A stretch of DNA of 64,000 nucleotides from Cyanoderma ruficeps (lineage: Eukaryota; Chordata; Aves; Passeriformes; Timaliidae), in assembly GCA_008694505.1 (NCBI GenBank), contig VZDJ01000219.1, forward strand, positions 8,163,089-8,227,088, given 5' to 3'. Below, piece by piece: positions 35,196-47,715 of this stretch. The notes beneath the pieces are model-generated. The model saw only the letters and a list, made by a program, of their open reading frames with translations. It did not search any database and had not been told where the DNA came from. The position numbers and the translations under genes were made by a program. Position 1 is the first letter of the stretch, and each line of letters opens with the position of its first letter.

Positions 35196-38029
35196 GGCAG
35201 CTGAATGCTGAGGTATAAATAATGAACTACACAATAAACACTGAGACTGGTTCAGTTGAGGGAGAAAAATAAACACAGCAAACAAAGGCATTCATCATGT
35301 TAGTTAGAAATGTCATGTCAAGACCCAGAAGAGATTCTTACAAGCTTTCTCAGGAGTTCAGGTTAAAAACTTTATTCCGTAAATATAAAAAAAATGTTTT
35401 GCACCCCAAACTTTGTGATGTCAAGCATCCACCCAAAGGGAGAATGAGCACAGATTTCCTTTTCCATCTATATTCAGTGACTGGTGTAAGTCTGACCTTT
35501 TGAAGAACTGGCTTTGCATATTCTTTCCAGGTGGCAGCAAAGAATTACTGCTTGATCTCTCCTCCAACAAGAAAAAATCAACGAAATATTTATTTCAACA
35601 ATGGCTGTATATTACCCGGCCAGGGAATCTTGTGATGCACAGGGAAAACATTTCTGTAGTAAACCACGATAAGGGCTGAGAATACTGCCAGTGCTGCAGA
35701 GCTCTGGGCTCAGAGCCACTCTCCTGGCTTTATTCAGAGGTTGTTATTGATCTAACCTACAGTGAGATGATCACAGGAGACACTCCTTACATTATTTAAC
35801 TTGGATTTGGGGTTGGATGGGGATTTTTTTGTTGTTTGTTTTGTTCTTTATTCTTCATTTGTGCTGTTATTTAATACAACACATCATTAGTGAATTTCAC
35901 AGGTAAGTGACTCTTGTCTCTCTTGACACATTATTAATCAAGAGTGATGAGGATGCTGCATCCCTCACACACTTGAGCTACGTGACCAAGCCCAGGCTTG
36001 TGAGCTACCTGCAGTGCACTGCAGGGCTGAGCCACAGCAGCACACGGGTGACAAGGGCACACAGGAGCATTTTGTGGGGCAGGCAGGGACATTTTGTGGG
36101 GCAGGCAGCAATGCAGGCAGGGTGTCCCAATTTCTACACAGCTCTGAAGTGAGCAGGAGCCAGCAGACCCACTTTAAGCAGCCACACAGAGAAGCCAAAG
36201 CCAGGAAAGATATGTGAGGTGCCAGCTCTCCAAGAGTTTGATATCTGACAGGAGGGAGAATACCCACCCAGACAAAAAAAGACCTGCCATTCTGAGGCCC
36301 TGCTCTGCAGAGATGAGATACTGGCCATCTGTTCGTGTGCACATGGGTGCCTACCAGTCCTGAACTGGGGAGGCTCAGCATGCTGAACCCATTATTTGGG
36401 TCTGGCATCCCTGCCCCTGCTGCTCTCCAGTCCAATTTACTCAATTTAGGCACTTGCAAGCAAGATTTTGATGACAGCTGCAATCATAACACCATAGATG
36501 GAGGGAATAAACAGACCAGCTCCTAATAGCTACTAGTGTTTATTTTTACAAACAAACACTTCTCCTGGAACTCGTACTGCAAGCAAGAAAATCCAGGAGA
36601 TTTCCAGAAGCATAGGGTGAAGTTCAGCTCCACAGAGGTCCCTTCTAGCCAGGTCACTGGGCCAGTGGGCAGCATGTGACCCTGGTCCATGGAAAGGAGA
36701 GCCTTTGTTTTCACATGTGCTCCCAGATAAATGTGGAAATTGAGCAAGAATAAAATGCACAACTGAGCTACCAAATTTAACAACTTATCAGGCTTTGTGT
36801 GTTGTTTGGAAGAGTTTAATCTCATTGGTTGGTGCAGCATCTGGCTTAATGGGACTCTGGATGTGGTGGTGAATCTGCAATAGAGGCTGTATGGAGAGCA
36901 CACAAGGCACCCCATCTTCAGGGCTTTCTTTCTTCTGTGTTTATTTCCCCTTTTATCCAAACTACAATTGCTCATAATGAAAATACCTGTTTGCTCCTCA
37001 TCTGTGGAAGACCCTAACACACACCTGTGCTGCCACACCACCTCCCCTGAACACACACATCCAAAATGTCCAAATTCTCTCCCAAGCTTGTCAGCAATAG
37101 TTATCATCAAGCCTGGGCTCTTGAGCTTGGGAATGGTAATGCTGAAACATCCAAACAGGAGATGTCATCCTGTCACCATGAATGACAGATGATTATGGCC
37201 CTCTCTAGATGCCTGTAATTAATGTTACTTTTCAACTTGGACATGAACATCCAGGAGCACAGTAAATGGGGAAATCCTCCAGCAGCTCTGGATTTCTTTT
37301 CCTCTCCCTGGTCACTTGCCCTACAGGTCTTTCAATAAATTAAAGAAATCACTAGCTGTTGCCTATAAAACATCCTAGAAGGGGATGGAATTCAGAGTTC
37401 CAGATAAACATGTGGATAAGCATCACAGCTAAGGCTGAAGGCATGGGTTGGGCACATGCCATCCTTCCCTGACAGTGTTCACACAGGAGCAAAGTGAGAA
37501 CGGTGCCTCAGAGTCAGATCTTGAAAATCAGGACTGACTGCTCCCACTCTTTCTCTTTGCCCTGTTCCTCCTCATACCCTCTGCCACTTCTGGCTTTTAT
37601 CACCTTTTTGCATCTATTTGTTACCATTTTTGCTCCCAGCCTGTGGCAGGAGGTTTTGTTAAGGCCGTGCAGTTTAATATGTGGTGGATGAGTGATGCCA
37701 GCAGTGGGCTCAGGGTGGTTCAGGACAACTTCTTGCTGCACATCCTGTATCCCTGTTTGACTACGTGATGCTGAACAGCAGTCAAAGGAGGATTAGGACT
37801 TTCCTGGTAATAACTAAACAGCAAAATGAACAAGATGCCTAAGCTCTTCCAATAAAATCATGTATTTTTAGTCTATGGAGATTCAAACCAAGACTCAGCC
37901 AGCGAACAGGGGAAAGAAGCAAAACAAAGATTATTGAAAGCTTATGTTTAAACAGTTTCAGCCCAAATATTTACTGATTACACACACACACACACACAAA
38001 ACATGCTGGTATGTTTTGCAATGAAGAGC
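35196..38029. other. Unique non-coding sequence
   Basis: No gene recognised. A perfect donor consensus (CAG|GTAAGT, GT at 35903) follows a T-rich tract and ATTAG; only a 12-nt microexon would fit, so chance is likely. A 22-bp perfect tandem duplication (CATTTTGTGGGGCAGGCAGGGA start, 36068-36089 then 36090-36111, the second copy ending differently) is present. Frames on the minus strand around 36.0-37.1 kb have no domain. Confidence 0.45.
37981..37998. repeat. (CA)9 microsatellite
   Basis: Nine CA units. It is short and probably of limited variability. Confidence 0.97.
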
Positions 38030-38400
38030 TAGGGCCTTTAATTGCATAGGAAGCCAGGCTCGGGGATTCAAGGGAAAATAAACATGCCCCCTGCCGAATT
38101 CACTGTAAAGACTTTACATTTATTTACATTCCTGTTTTTCTTCAACCTACATTCCCCCTGACAGAGGGGTTGTTTTGGGTAATAATCTTTTCATATAGGC
38201 CAAGTCTACTAGAAACTATTTGCAATTCATTTAAAATATGGATTCTGAAATATACTGCAAATCCCTTTTGCTAAGATAAAAAAAGCAGAGAGAAGAAATA
38301 ACATGCCATTTAATCTTTGGGCTCATCAACTCCTGGAAGATTATTTTGACAGTTAATTTGATGTATTTAACTGAACTTCCAGTCTACTCTCCTTGAAGAA
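38030..38400. promoter_or_regulatory. Candidate conserved non-coding element
   Basis: AT-rich, repeat-free block with little CpG and motif-like stretches such as TTTACATTTATTTACATTCC, AATTCATTTAAAATATGG and CAGTTAATTTGATG. The texture fits a developmental enhancer. There is no direct evidence of conservation. Confidence 0.28.
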
Positions 38401-38685
38401 AGCCATCATTTATGACTTGCTGTTGTGTAGGAACATCCCAGATAGCTGCAGTGTCTTTTGAAGAAATATTTACGAGGGGAAAGAGCATATATTAATGTCT
38501 CCTTGCTGTTCAGGCTTAGTTGTAAAACCCACAGTGCATCCTGTGAGCCGCTTCCCTGGCTCATATCAGCTGCTTCTGCCCCAGAGAGAGGGGAGCCAGG
38601 GAGTGCTGGTGGATGGGCCGCAGGGAAGACAAAATGTGTGTGCTCAGAACAAAAAGGCTGTAAAGGTACTGTAAAGCAGAAGGAG

Positions 38686-38996
38686 CCGCGTGTGCTGCCC
38701 TGCGCTGAGGCACAGCCACGGGAGCTCCTCCTGCCCTTCCACTCTCCCCTTTTCTCTTGGCAGTGCTGCCTTGCCAAGTGCTGCTGCACAGGGATTGAAG
38801 AGCTCCCCCACCCCAAGGGGGTTTAACCATCCCTCTCCTTGCAGGAACGGGGAGAGGCTGTGCCCACACAAAGTATGATTTTGCAGGATTTATTGCCGAG
38901 GGTTTGCGCTTTTGGGTTTTAGGAGCAGAAAGGCAGCAACCCCCACACGCAGACAGCCCTGACCGTGGGAGGGCTGGCTCTGAGCTCGGGTGCGAG
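38686..38996. promoter_or_regulatory. Local CpG cluster in GC-rich unique sequence
   Basis: About 11 CpGs in 310 bp of GC-rich sequence, from GAGCCGCGTG to CTCGGGTGCGAGG. Several overlapping frames run through here because stops are rare in GC-rich DNA. No splice-bounded exon was seen. Confidence 0.25.
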
Positions 38997-38999
38997 GAG

Positions 39000-40084
39000 A
39001 GGCAGGACAGAGATGCAGGCTGGGGACATGTCCTGGCACATGTGCAGTTAACTCAGCTTCCCATAAAATCCCCTTCCTTCCCTCGAGGGTTTTTCTGAGG
39101 TGAAGCTCATTGCACTGCAGGACACTGGGACTCCCAGCCACTGAGCGCTCCTGCAGGAGCTCACTGCAAGTCAGAAAACAAGGGAGGCTTTTGTGTTACA
39201 AATAAGAAGTAGGTCAGATCCCACAAATGCAAACAGACAGGAAGGAAGGCGCTTGCGGTTCTTTACAGTCATCTTTGGGATTAGCTTTTAACAGGCACCA
39301 AAACCCCTCAAAGCACCCCAAACCCCTCAAAGCACTGCACCCAGGCATGGAGAGCTGGCTCCTGCTGGGGTGCTCCTGTCTGGGCATCACTTGCGGTCAG
39401 CACACTCTCCTTGCACATCCACAGGCTCTGCTCCAGAGCCCACTGCCACACTTGCATGCAACTCCAAAAATAAACCACATCAGACTGCAGGAGCCGAGAT
39501 CAGACCCTTCACTTGGTTTAACAGAGCTCCGTGCTCAAAGGTGATGCTCTGCAGAGCAGCCCAGGGAACAGCACTCAGAGAAACAGAAGCATTTCTGGAC
39601 ACAGAGAGAAAAGCCAGGCTCAATTTGGGCTCATTAGCATTTTCAAAATCCAGTTGATAAAGCTGTGCTATCCCTCTGTCACCTGTGTCTGGAGGCTGAG
39701 GAGAGCAGGGATTGTCCATTGGTTTAACACAGTTTGAATTGAACCTGGCAGGGCTGTGGGGAGAGGACAGGGTGGCACCAGCCTGTGACTGAGGCACCGT
39801 GTCCCCTCCTCCCTGTTTTACTGTAGGTTCACTCTTCTGCCATTTACTCTTTGCCATCTATTCTTTTGCCATTATTCCCCCACGATGCCTGTTTTAGGCC
39901 AGCCCATCCCACAGGCTCCAGGCACAGGCAGTGGTGCCCAGGTGGGACTGAGGGCAGTGTCAGCTGCCTGCTGCAGCCCTGTTCTTTGCAAACCAGCTTT
40001 GTCCCTGCACGGACAGAGGGAAGGACACCCGGAGAGCAGAGGGGACTTAGAGACGCTGCCATCAGCAGAACCAGGGTCATTCTC
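39000..40084. other. GC-richer unique sequence, nothing recognised
   Basis: No gene seen. A short 19-bp-period duplication (AAACCCCTCAAAGCAC) lies at 39301 and 39320. Overlapping frames have no domain. Confidence 0.45.
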
Positions 40085-40400
40085 CTAACGCCCAGCCAAA
40101 TGCTGTATCCCCTTTCTGCATTTTTAAGTATTTTTGACAAGCAAGTTTTTGACTGGGCATGTTCTTGTCCTTCCCTTCCTCTAAAAGCCGAGTTTAGAGG
40201 AAATAAGCCAATGATTTTCCCAAGCAATAATAAGACTGTAGTACCATTTAATTAAACTGTTGTTTTAAATGTGCTCTGATGTTTTACCAGCCCGTTGAAG
40301 GCCTGGGAGACGATAAATACTTGTCTGCAACCTCTTTCTGTGTTCTGAGAGCACATTTTAATTACCACCCTCTATCCCATTTGCAGGCAGGCAGTTTACA
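40085..40400. promoter_or_regulatory. Candidate conserved non-coding element
   Basis: The block is repeat-free with AT-rich, motif-like text such as CAAGCAATAATAAGACTG, CCATTTAATTAAACTG and CATTTTAATTACCACC. Two scattered CpGs survive (CCCGTTG and GACGATAAATAC). This mixture is typical of conserved non-coding elements but is not proof. Confidence 0.3.
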
Positions 40401-41034
40401 AGCTCTCCACCGTGGTGCAGATGAACGATGGCACTTTTTGCCCTCCAGACAATGCCAGGCACTCGCCTGGGAAGCAGCTGAACAAAGAAGGCTCCTGGAG
40501 AGAAATAATTGAGGGCACCAAACCATTTACAGGACAGCATCCCCCAGCTTGTCTCTTCATGACATGAGAAATCCATAAATGGGCCAGATCTTTGGAAACA
40601 GAGTTGTATTGAGCAAGGATAATAAATAGGAGCCGAGTAACAGTGTCTTAATCGTGTTCCCAAGTCTCAAAATCTTCAGGCCAAATTGTTTTGTTGCCAG
40701 ACTTTGACCTCCCAGCCTCAAATCACAGCAAAGCCAGAAACACCATCAGCTGCAATTTGCAGAAACCACCCCAAATGTGGAGACTCTCAGGAGTGTATTT
40801 CTCTTGTGCATATTTTCCCTCCAAATGCTGAAGTATCAAGCAGTTAAAGAGCTGACTGTGGGTACAGTGGCATGAGAACAAATTTACCTGGCTGCAGCCT
40901 CCCTTCCTTAAGCCTGGCTGCAAATCAGTAATTGCAGCAAGAGATGTCAAAATTAATGAAAGGCAGCAAGGCAGCTGCCTCCAGAGCATGATTTGGGATG
41001 ATACATCAATGATGTTTGGGTCACCCTGACTGGC

Positions 41035-41055
41035 AAAAAAAAAAAAAAAAAAAAA
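41035..41055. repeat. A21 homopolymer
   Basis: Twenty-one consecutive A residues, the longest homopolymer in the window. There is no upstream retroposed-gene signature. Confidence 0.95.
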
Positions 41056-42992
41056 TCCCGAGTTCTTTTCCCAGACCACAGACACTTCCCAGCTTTTCAA
41101 AATCATGGAGTGAGCATCCAAGTGAGGTGCAAGTGCTCCAGAGGTGTCTGAGCACCAGGGGGTTTGGGAACACAAGCTCCCCTCCTTTCCTCCCTTAATT
41201 TGTGACCATACCCACCTATGTGGCAGGCACCTGGAAACCTCTTGGGCTGATCTAAGCCCACTAAAACATCTTTCTGCTGTCTTGAGACTATTTAGGACAC
41301 AGTTCTGCTGGTACCAAGCACAGGTGGAGCAATGCAAGAATCATCTGGCTGAGAAAAACAAGCCTTAGTGCCAAAATCACACCTAACCATTCTGCTGATG
41401 CTCAAAGGGTAATGCCAGGTAAGGATTGGTCCTGATCAGTTTAACCTTCACCCTGCTCATCCTTGGGAAGGACCAAAGTAGTTAATCACAGCAGCAGTAA
41501 AAGAAAAAAATTCTCATCATAAATATTCACAGCATCATGTGCAATACAGAAAATCCTGTCTAAATGAAGGAAAATAAATTAGGAGAAGATACTGGCCTGC
41601 TGATTAAAACTTAGCACACACTCCTCAGGATCGGCTGACATTTGCCTGCTCTTCAGATACTGCAGTCACACAAACACAGCCCCTCTGGCTGCTGGTGACA
41701 TTAAAGGATGAAACTCCCCAGATTTCAGGAGGAACAGGGATGATGGGAGCGACACTCACTGATGTTTAGCCCTAAGATTCCTCCATGCACGCTGCTAAGC
41801 CCTGCCCAGGAAGGGTGCAAAGCCCAAATCCTGCCTGTACCAGGGCAGAGCATTCAGGGCAAGGGAAACCTGCAGGAAGGGCCAGGGCTGTAAGAACCAG
41901 CTCAGAATTGTCTTGCTGATACCAGAACCCAAGAGAGCAGCACTCATCAGGTAGTGGATTTGTTCTGAAACTCGTACCTGAGAAATATATTCAAATCTTA
42001 GTGATTGTTGGGTTCTAAAAACCTGCTTTCCCCTTGAAATCACCCTTTGGTACGTGCCTATACCTTTTCCTTATTGTAATTAAAATCAAACTTCATGGCA
42101 GTTGTATCACTAGACCCAAATTTGATTCAAAGAAAGCTAAATTGTAAAATAGGAGGAAAAGGAGCACCCCTTGCACTCCCCACCAAGCCCTGATTAATTT
42201 TTCATTTACAATTATTTTCTGTGCAGCACTCAAGAGTTCAGGTAGTAACATTAAAAATTCCCTGTGCCCTCAGATTTCCCTAATTAAAATTGACAACTCT
42301 CATTTTGAACCACAAACATAATTACCCAGTCCTCCTCACTGACTTGATAGCTGAGGTTGTTTGTTGATAATTTATGAGCATTGGAGAAGAGGAACAACAA
42401 AGCTGAGGCTCTGAGAGAGCTCTCAGCTCCTGCCTTTGAAGTCAGGAACACGTAGTCGGCAGGAGCTGCTCGGAGCCTGAGCACGAGGTCCCTTCCTGAG
42501 GCTGTGCTGAGCCTCCCACCTGTGACAGTGACATCCACAGGACCCCTGGTCCCCCCCCAGGGACTGGGAGAGAGCCCTCTGAACTGCTATTCTGGAGAGT
42601 TTGCAGAAAGATCAGGGCAGATCCTAAACTCCAGCTGCTTTGGGGTGTGAAAGCTGAGCTGGGGTTGCCTCAGGACACCCCAAAAGGAGAGGACATCACT
42701 TGTGTGGTCACTTCGGTGTTTGTTTGTTCTTGTTTGAGAAGCCCCTGCCATCATCCCAAGCCAGAAGCCCAGCTAAGCTTGGCTTTCTTTAATGGCATCA
42801 CACCATACATGCCAAACCACTCTTTCCAAGAGTCTGAAAAAGTTTCCCCACACAAATGTATAATTAAAAAAAAAATCTCCCAAGTTTCCCAGCATTTCCT
42901 TATCACCTACAAACCACCCCACCCCGTGCCTCAGCACCTGCACAAAANAGCCAAATAACACTTTACATCAGAGGTGGGGGTAGGGAAGCAGT

Positions 42993-43033
42993 GGGAAAAA
43001 AAAAAAAGAAAAAAAAGAAGAAGAAGAAAAAAA
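42993..43033. repeat. Purine-rich low-complexity tract
   Basis: A runs interrupted by single G, including GAAGAAGAAGAAG. One strand is purely purine and the other purely pyrimidine for about 40 bp. Confidence 0.9.
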
Positions 43034-44448
43034 TTTATTTCAATGAGTGTTTGCTCTATGTCTATTTAGAGTTTTTCCCAGCCTTGCTCTCAGGGAGAAA
43101 GATAGAATCTCATTTTTGGGATGTGAAACTCGAATGCTGCTTAATGCAGAACAGCAAAGCCTTTTCTCCAAGAAAAGCCTCTATCTTTCCCGTGTTTAAA
43201 GGTGGTGAGAACATGGTGTTGTTTTGTCTACCAGCTCTTGGACAGCCCAACCTACTCCAGCTGCCAGGAATGTGGGGACTGGGGAAAAAAACCAAAAAAT
43301 TGAGAAGAGGCTGAAGCACAGAATGAGGATTACTAGAAATGCATGTATAAATGAAACAGCATGCTGAGAGCTAGGCAGCATCACTGAGCACTGCAATGTG
43401 CAAACAGACAGAGCAAAGAATTAATATTCCCTTTTTGGTCCAGGTTTTTCATACATTCACAGCACAAGCAATTCAAGTGCACTCTGTTCTCCCCTGGACT
43501 TTCCCCCAACCAAAGGATGTTGTAGCTCTGCACCTTTAAAGAAGCTGTAACTCTATCTGTAAGGGGCAAAATAATTTAGTTTCTTCTCCTATTTATAGGA
43601 AATGAATAAATTTCATTGAATATTTGTACCTGCTCATTGCTCTGAACCAGGAGTAGCACAGAGTGCCACTGATGGCAAAGGAGCATTGCCTCTTCAGGGT
43701 TATTATGCTAAATTGGAGGAGTTGATGAATGAAAATCTAACCTGGGTAATTAAGATTTCCCTCCCCAGAGCTGGCCCAAGATGATCATAATGATATTTGG
43801 TTGGATTCAGCACACACCAAAGTACCAGCATTTTTCATCTAAGCTCTGTCTACTCCAGGGTCTGCTGGGTCCAATATCTATAACCCCACCATTTCCACTG
43901 CAACACAGGAATTCATCCACAGCAGAGAAAATAATTACAGCACTATTATTATTATNTCATTCGCAATCCCCCAAAAGAAAGCAGATGTGCTGAAAGAAAA
44001 AGACAAAGAAGAGAAGTGGCAAAACATTCAGGAATCCAACACAACACTCCTCTCCACCTAAACTAAGGTTTATTGCTCTGCTCTCAATCTGGGGCTGAAT
44101 GAGATTTAGGCTTGGGGGGTTTCTTCCCCCAAAATTTGTGGCTTTCATAAATAAATGGAATGTAAAGTGATTGAAAGAATAGTCAAAATGGCTCATTTTG
44201 AAATATTGAAAGGATGTTTTAACCTTGAGAAGAAGTTCTTCTTCTGTTATATTTATGCTGCCATAAGCATGGTACGAGACAGCAGCGTGGTGAGGCCAAG
44301 AATTGATGAAATATTTGGATATTGGTAAATTTACTGGAAAAAGTTCAGTTTAAAATGCAGCCTACTTCTGCTTCCAGCCAATACAGGGTTTTTCCTCTGA
44401 CTTCAGGTTGTTCCTAACGTTTGTGTCTCTTCTGCTGTTTTCCCTCAG

Positions 44449-44756
44449 GCCGCTGGTATTTCATCAATAACCAACAGGAAAAAATGACAAACTGCCAGGG
44501 AGCAATTAATATCCATCCACTTCCTCTTGCATTAGCAAAACACTCCATTTACCAGCCAGCCCTGCATGCTGAAAGCAAGACACGTGCCATGAATGTGCCC
44601 ATTTGTCACCAACCCAACGCCTGCTCAGAGGGGCAGCAGGGACAGCATCAGTCCCCAGGGTCTGATCCTGAACTAAGGCCCTGGAGAAGCACCTGGAAAG
44701 ATAACAGTGGGATTAGGGTAGCTCAGCACCACCCCAACTATGCTCTGGATGAATAA
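44449..44756 (+). other. Possible exon behind a textbook splice acceptor
   Basis: A branch-like TTCCTAAC (branch A at 44417) and the tract TCTTCTGCTGTTTTCCCTCAG end in AG at 44447-44448. The frame then begins GRWYFINNQQEKMTNCQG and stays open to a stop at 44756. The opening is faintly like a WW-domain strand (RWYFINN), but the second conserved Trp-Pro part does not follow. No good donor and no AATAAA were found, so the boundary is uncertain. Confidence 0.2.
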
Positions 44757-47394
44757 GGACTGGGATTTCCTCTGGAGACTTGAAGAATGTAGGTTTGTGC
44801 AAGCAACAGGGTATAGCTCACCCTCCAACTTCTGAGAGCTATCGATCCTGCACTGGAGAAACCACCCAGATCTGTATCAGAGCTGCAAGGGAGAGATTTT
44901 CCTGCTCTGCCAAAAACCAGAACAGGTGGAAGGTCACAGCAGATGCTTTGCTTTTCCCACCAGAGCAGGAGAGGCGAAAGGAGTTGCAGAGGTTTATGAG
45001 GTGGGTACAGGCAGGTTCTGGGAGAGTTTTGGGAAAGGCCTTTTCTTCATGATCACATGCCTGTGTTGAATTAATAAGCACAAGTCCTTGTGTGCACAGC
45101 TGCTGCCACCAGCTCTGATCACAGGTTTGCCATCAGCACAAACCCCAGCTTTAAGGACATCTCATTAAAAACAACATGGGACAGGATTTCCCCAGCCCAC
45201 ACAAACAAATTACACGTCTCTGCTCCTGCTGTGTGTATGAACAAAAGAGCTTCTTTCTGGGATTGTGCTGCTGCTCAAATGTACACTGATATGGCTGAAG
45301 AAACTAATCCCTGAAGTTAAGGGGCAGCAAGGGAAGCAGAGAGCTGGGCTGCAGGAGTTCCCACCAAGGTGGTCCCTTGCTCACACTGGGATCAGGCAGT
45401 GACCTCCCCCTGCTCCTGCCACGGAGGGGACTGAGCCATGCTCTGCCTATCCCATCCTTCCAGCACACAGCTGAAAATAGTTATTCAAAGTTTTAACCCT
45501 GCCACAGTTGCCAGACAATTATTATGTTTTAAGTTCACCCCATACAGCATCTTAACTGTGTTAAATCCAAAATGCTGCTGAACCCAGACCTCGGGGGATT
45601 TGGGAAGGCGGGCACAAGGAGAGTGATACTGCTGACAATGAGGCAGGAGTGAAACCTCAGCATCTTGCTTATGAATGGAAATAAATTTTGTGCTAATTAA
45701 GTGCATGTATTTTGTTGTTGAGGCTTAGCTGTTATTGATTTTAGACTACATTTTCTAGTCAGATGTGGTTTACTTCAGCAAAATGAGATGGAAGAAAATG
45801 CACTTTTTAGTTTTTATGTCATATTTACATTGCTCTAACCATTATAACAGAGTCCCTTACAGTTATCAAATACTTCTCTTCCAGCCCTCACTATGAAATA
45901 GGAAATCCTTGTGACCAGCAAAGGATGATGAATGGAAGAACTGGACAAACTCAGCAGTTTGCAGAGCCAGGGGACTTCAGGCAGTGCCATCAGTGAAAGA
46001 CAGGACTAGAACCAAAACCTGTTTTGGTTTTGGTGCAGTGGGGACCCCTCCACTCCTGCCTGATACCATTCCTGAGTCTCCTTGTGCCACAAATAGCAAA
46101 ATCCCTTGTGAAGTAGCTCCTCAGTCACACTTTACAACCCAAGAAAATGAAATAAACTGGCAGCAATTTTACAGTTTTCATCTGCAGAGCTGTGAACCTC
46201 ATTTCCCCACCGTAAGTCCAGGGTGACCAGTGTGTCCATGAAATGGGCACAAACACCTTTCAGTCCTGCTCAGGGCTGCTGATGAGAAAGGTGTGGAGAA
46301 TTTGGAGCACATCCACTGCCTGCTCTGCCTCTTTCTAGCAGGAATTTTCTGGTGCTCCTTCCTGGACAGACCTGTCTGAGCAACATGCACCCTGAGGGCA
46401 TGTTGGGCAACCTTCTCCTGACTCATGGTCCGTAGGAGTGCTCCAAAAGCATCACTGACTGTGTCCAGGTGAAACACTTGAGTGACACATCACATTTACC
46501 TACCACCCAGGAGCTCCCCAGCCCTGCTCCTGAGCTGGGGAGGCCAGAACAGGTTCTGCCAGCCAGGGATCATGTCCTGGTGTTTGTCACCAGGTTGTTC
46601 TCACCCAACTTTATCTCATGGCTAATTGGCAATGACAAATCCATCTCTCCATTTCTAACAGTCCAGTTTCTGCCACTCCTAAGGAGAGCAGCTTCCCTCA
46701 GGCCTCAGCTGGGGAAACCACCACTGAGCCACATCTTGCCCAAAGCAGAGCAGCTCAACCCCCAGAAGCTTGTTAGGTTCACTGGACTGGCATCTCCCAA
46801 GAACACCAGTCTCAGCAAAACCATCCCACAACACCCCTTGCACTCCTGCAGCCTTCAGAAAATTTGTGCTGGGGGAGGAAATTCCCACATTGGACTGCCA
46901 CAGCACAGGCCAACCAACCCACCCAGGTCCACACACCAGCACCACCAAGCTGGGGGTTCTACAAGTCAGGAAAAAATGAAAGTTGCTGAAACTGCTGTAA
47001 TTCCAAACAGCCAGGACTCAGGTGGGTGTTTTTTGCTGGCAGGGTAAGTCACCTCCTCACTCCTGCCCCAGGCAGGGGGACAAGCAGAGTGTCCCTTGGG
47101 TGGGGACAGGCTGTGACCAGCCCAGTGCCAGGACCTGAGTGTGGAGATTAGAGCAATTTGGACCTGTCACTTTGATGCACAGTGTTTTGCTTTGTGGTCA
47201 CAGGCCTCTTTCAGTAAATAAAATTGGAGATGATTTCCTTTACCCCATGGGATTTCTTGATGCTACAATTAGCATCTGAGAAGACTTTAAAACTCAGGAG
47301 TGTAAATTTATAGACACAGCTGTCAGAAAGGCTGAAAAACTCTCATCCCTTAAATTACAGCATCCTTGGCTGTTCAGTGCTGATACAAAACCAC

Positions 47395-47715
47395 AGAAGA
47401 CACTGTGTTGGCAATGCCATTCCCCGTGTCCTCGTAACCACTAAAATAGGATAATACACGTAATACAAATAAAACTGAACATAATGCAGTCTTCACAGTT
47501 ATAATTTATTTTAAGATCTACACACGGGTTAGGCTTTCTATATAATTAAATCTATAGATTGCCTTTGAATGCTTACCTTGCAATTCCTGGAGCTCTGATG
47601 AAAAGTGTGCTGTTTGCAATGACAAGATTTATTGCATCTAGCACTCTATATTATAGCTGCTCCGCTAACCACAATAAACAAGATATGAAAAGCAATCATA
47701 CAGATAATGCCATGG
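47395..47715. promoter_or_regulatory. Candidate conserved non-coding element
   Basis: AT-rich, repeat-free block containing GTTATAATTTATTTTAAG, TATATAATTAAATCTATAG and a RUNX-like AACCACAATAAAC near 47667. On the minus strand it also holds a possible 88-nt non-coding exon (47577-47664). Conservation is inferred from texture only. Confidence 0.35.
47577..47664 (-). other. Possible non-coding exon (88 nt), minus strand
   Basis: On the minus strand a pyrimidine tract (GCTTTTCATATCTTGTTTAT) leads to TTAG, with the exon starting at 47664. The donor is CAAG|GTAAGC, with the GT at 47576-47575. All three frames contain stops, so any exon would be untranslated or part of a long non-coding RNA. Confidence 0.2.

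Larger units (their letters stand above)
40401..47394. other. Unique non-coding stretch with simple repeats
   Basis: No gene recognised. It contains A21 (41035-41055), a purine tract (42993-43033), an isolated strong acceptor (44448) and single N bases at 42948 and 43956. A 192-codon frame (46469-47047) is open up to AGG|GTAAGT at 47044. No domain was recognised in any frame. Confidence 0.45.

Noticed and set aside
35820..35908. 12-nt microexon before a perfect CAG|GTAAGT at 35903
   Set aside because: The acceptor tract is separated from the AG by A-rich sequence. One perfect donor 9-mer is expected by chance about once per two such windows.
36523..37110. 195-codon frame on the minus strand
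   Set aside because: No recognisable domain, no flanking splice or promoter signals; length within chance for 64 kb in six frames.
41035..41055. A21 run as the tail of a processed pseudogene
   Set aside because: Upstream sequence shows no spliced-gene body or target-site duplication that I can identify.
40723..41337. 204-codon frame on the minus strand
   Set aside because: It reads through the A21 run as a poly-Phe stretch and has no domain; typical of chance.
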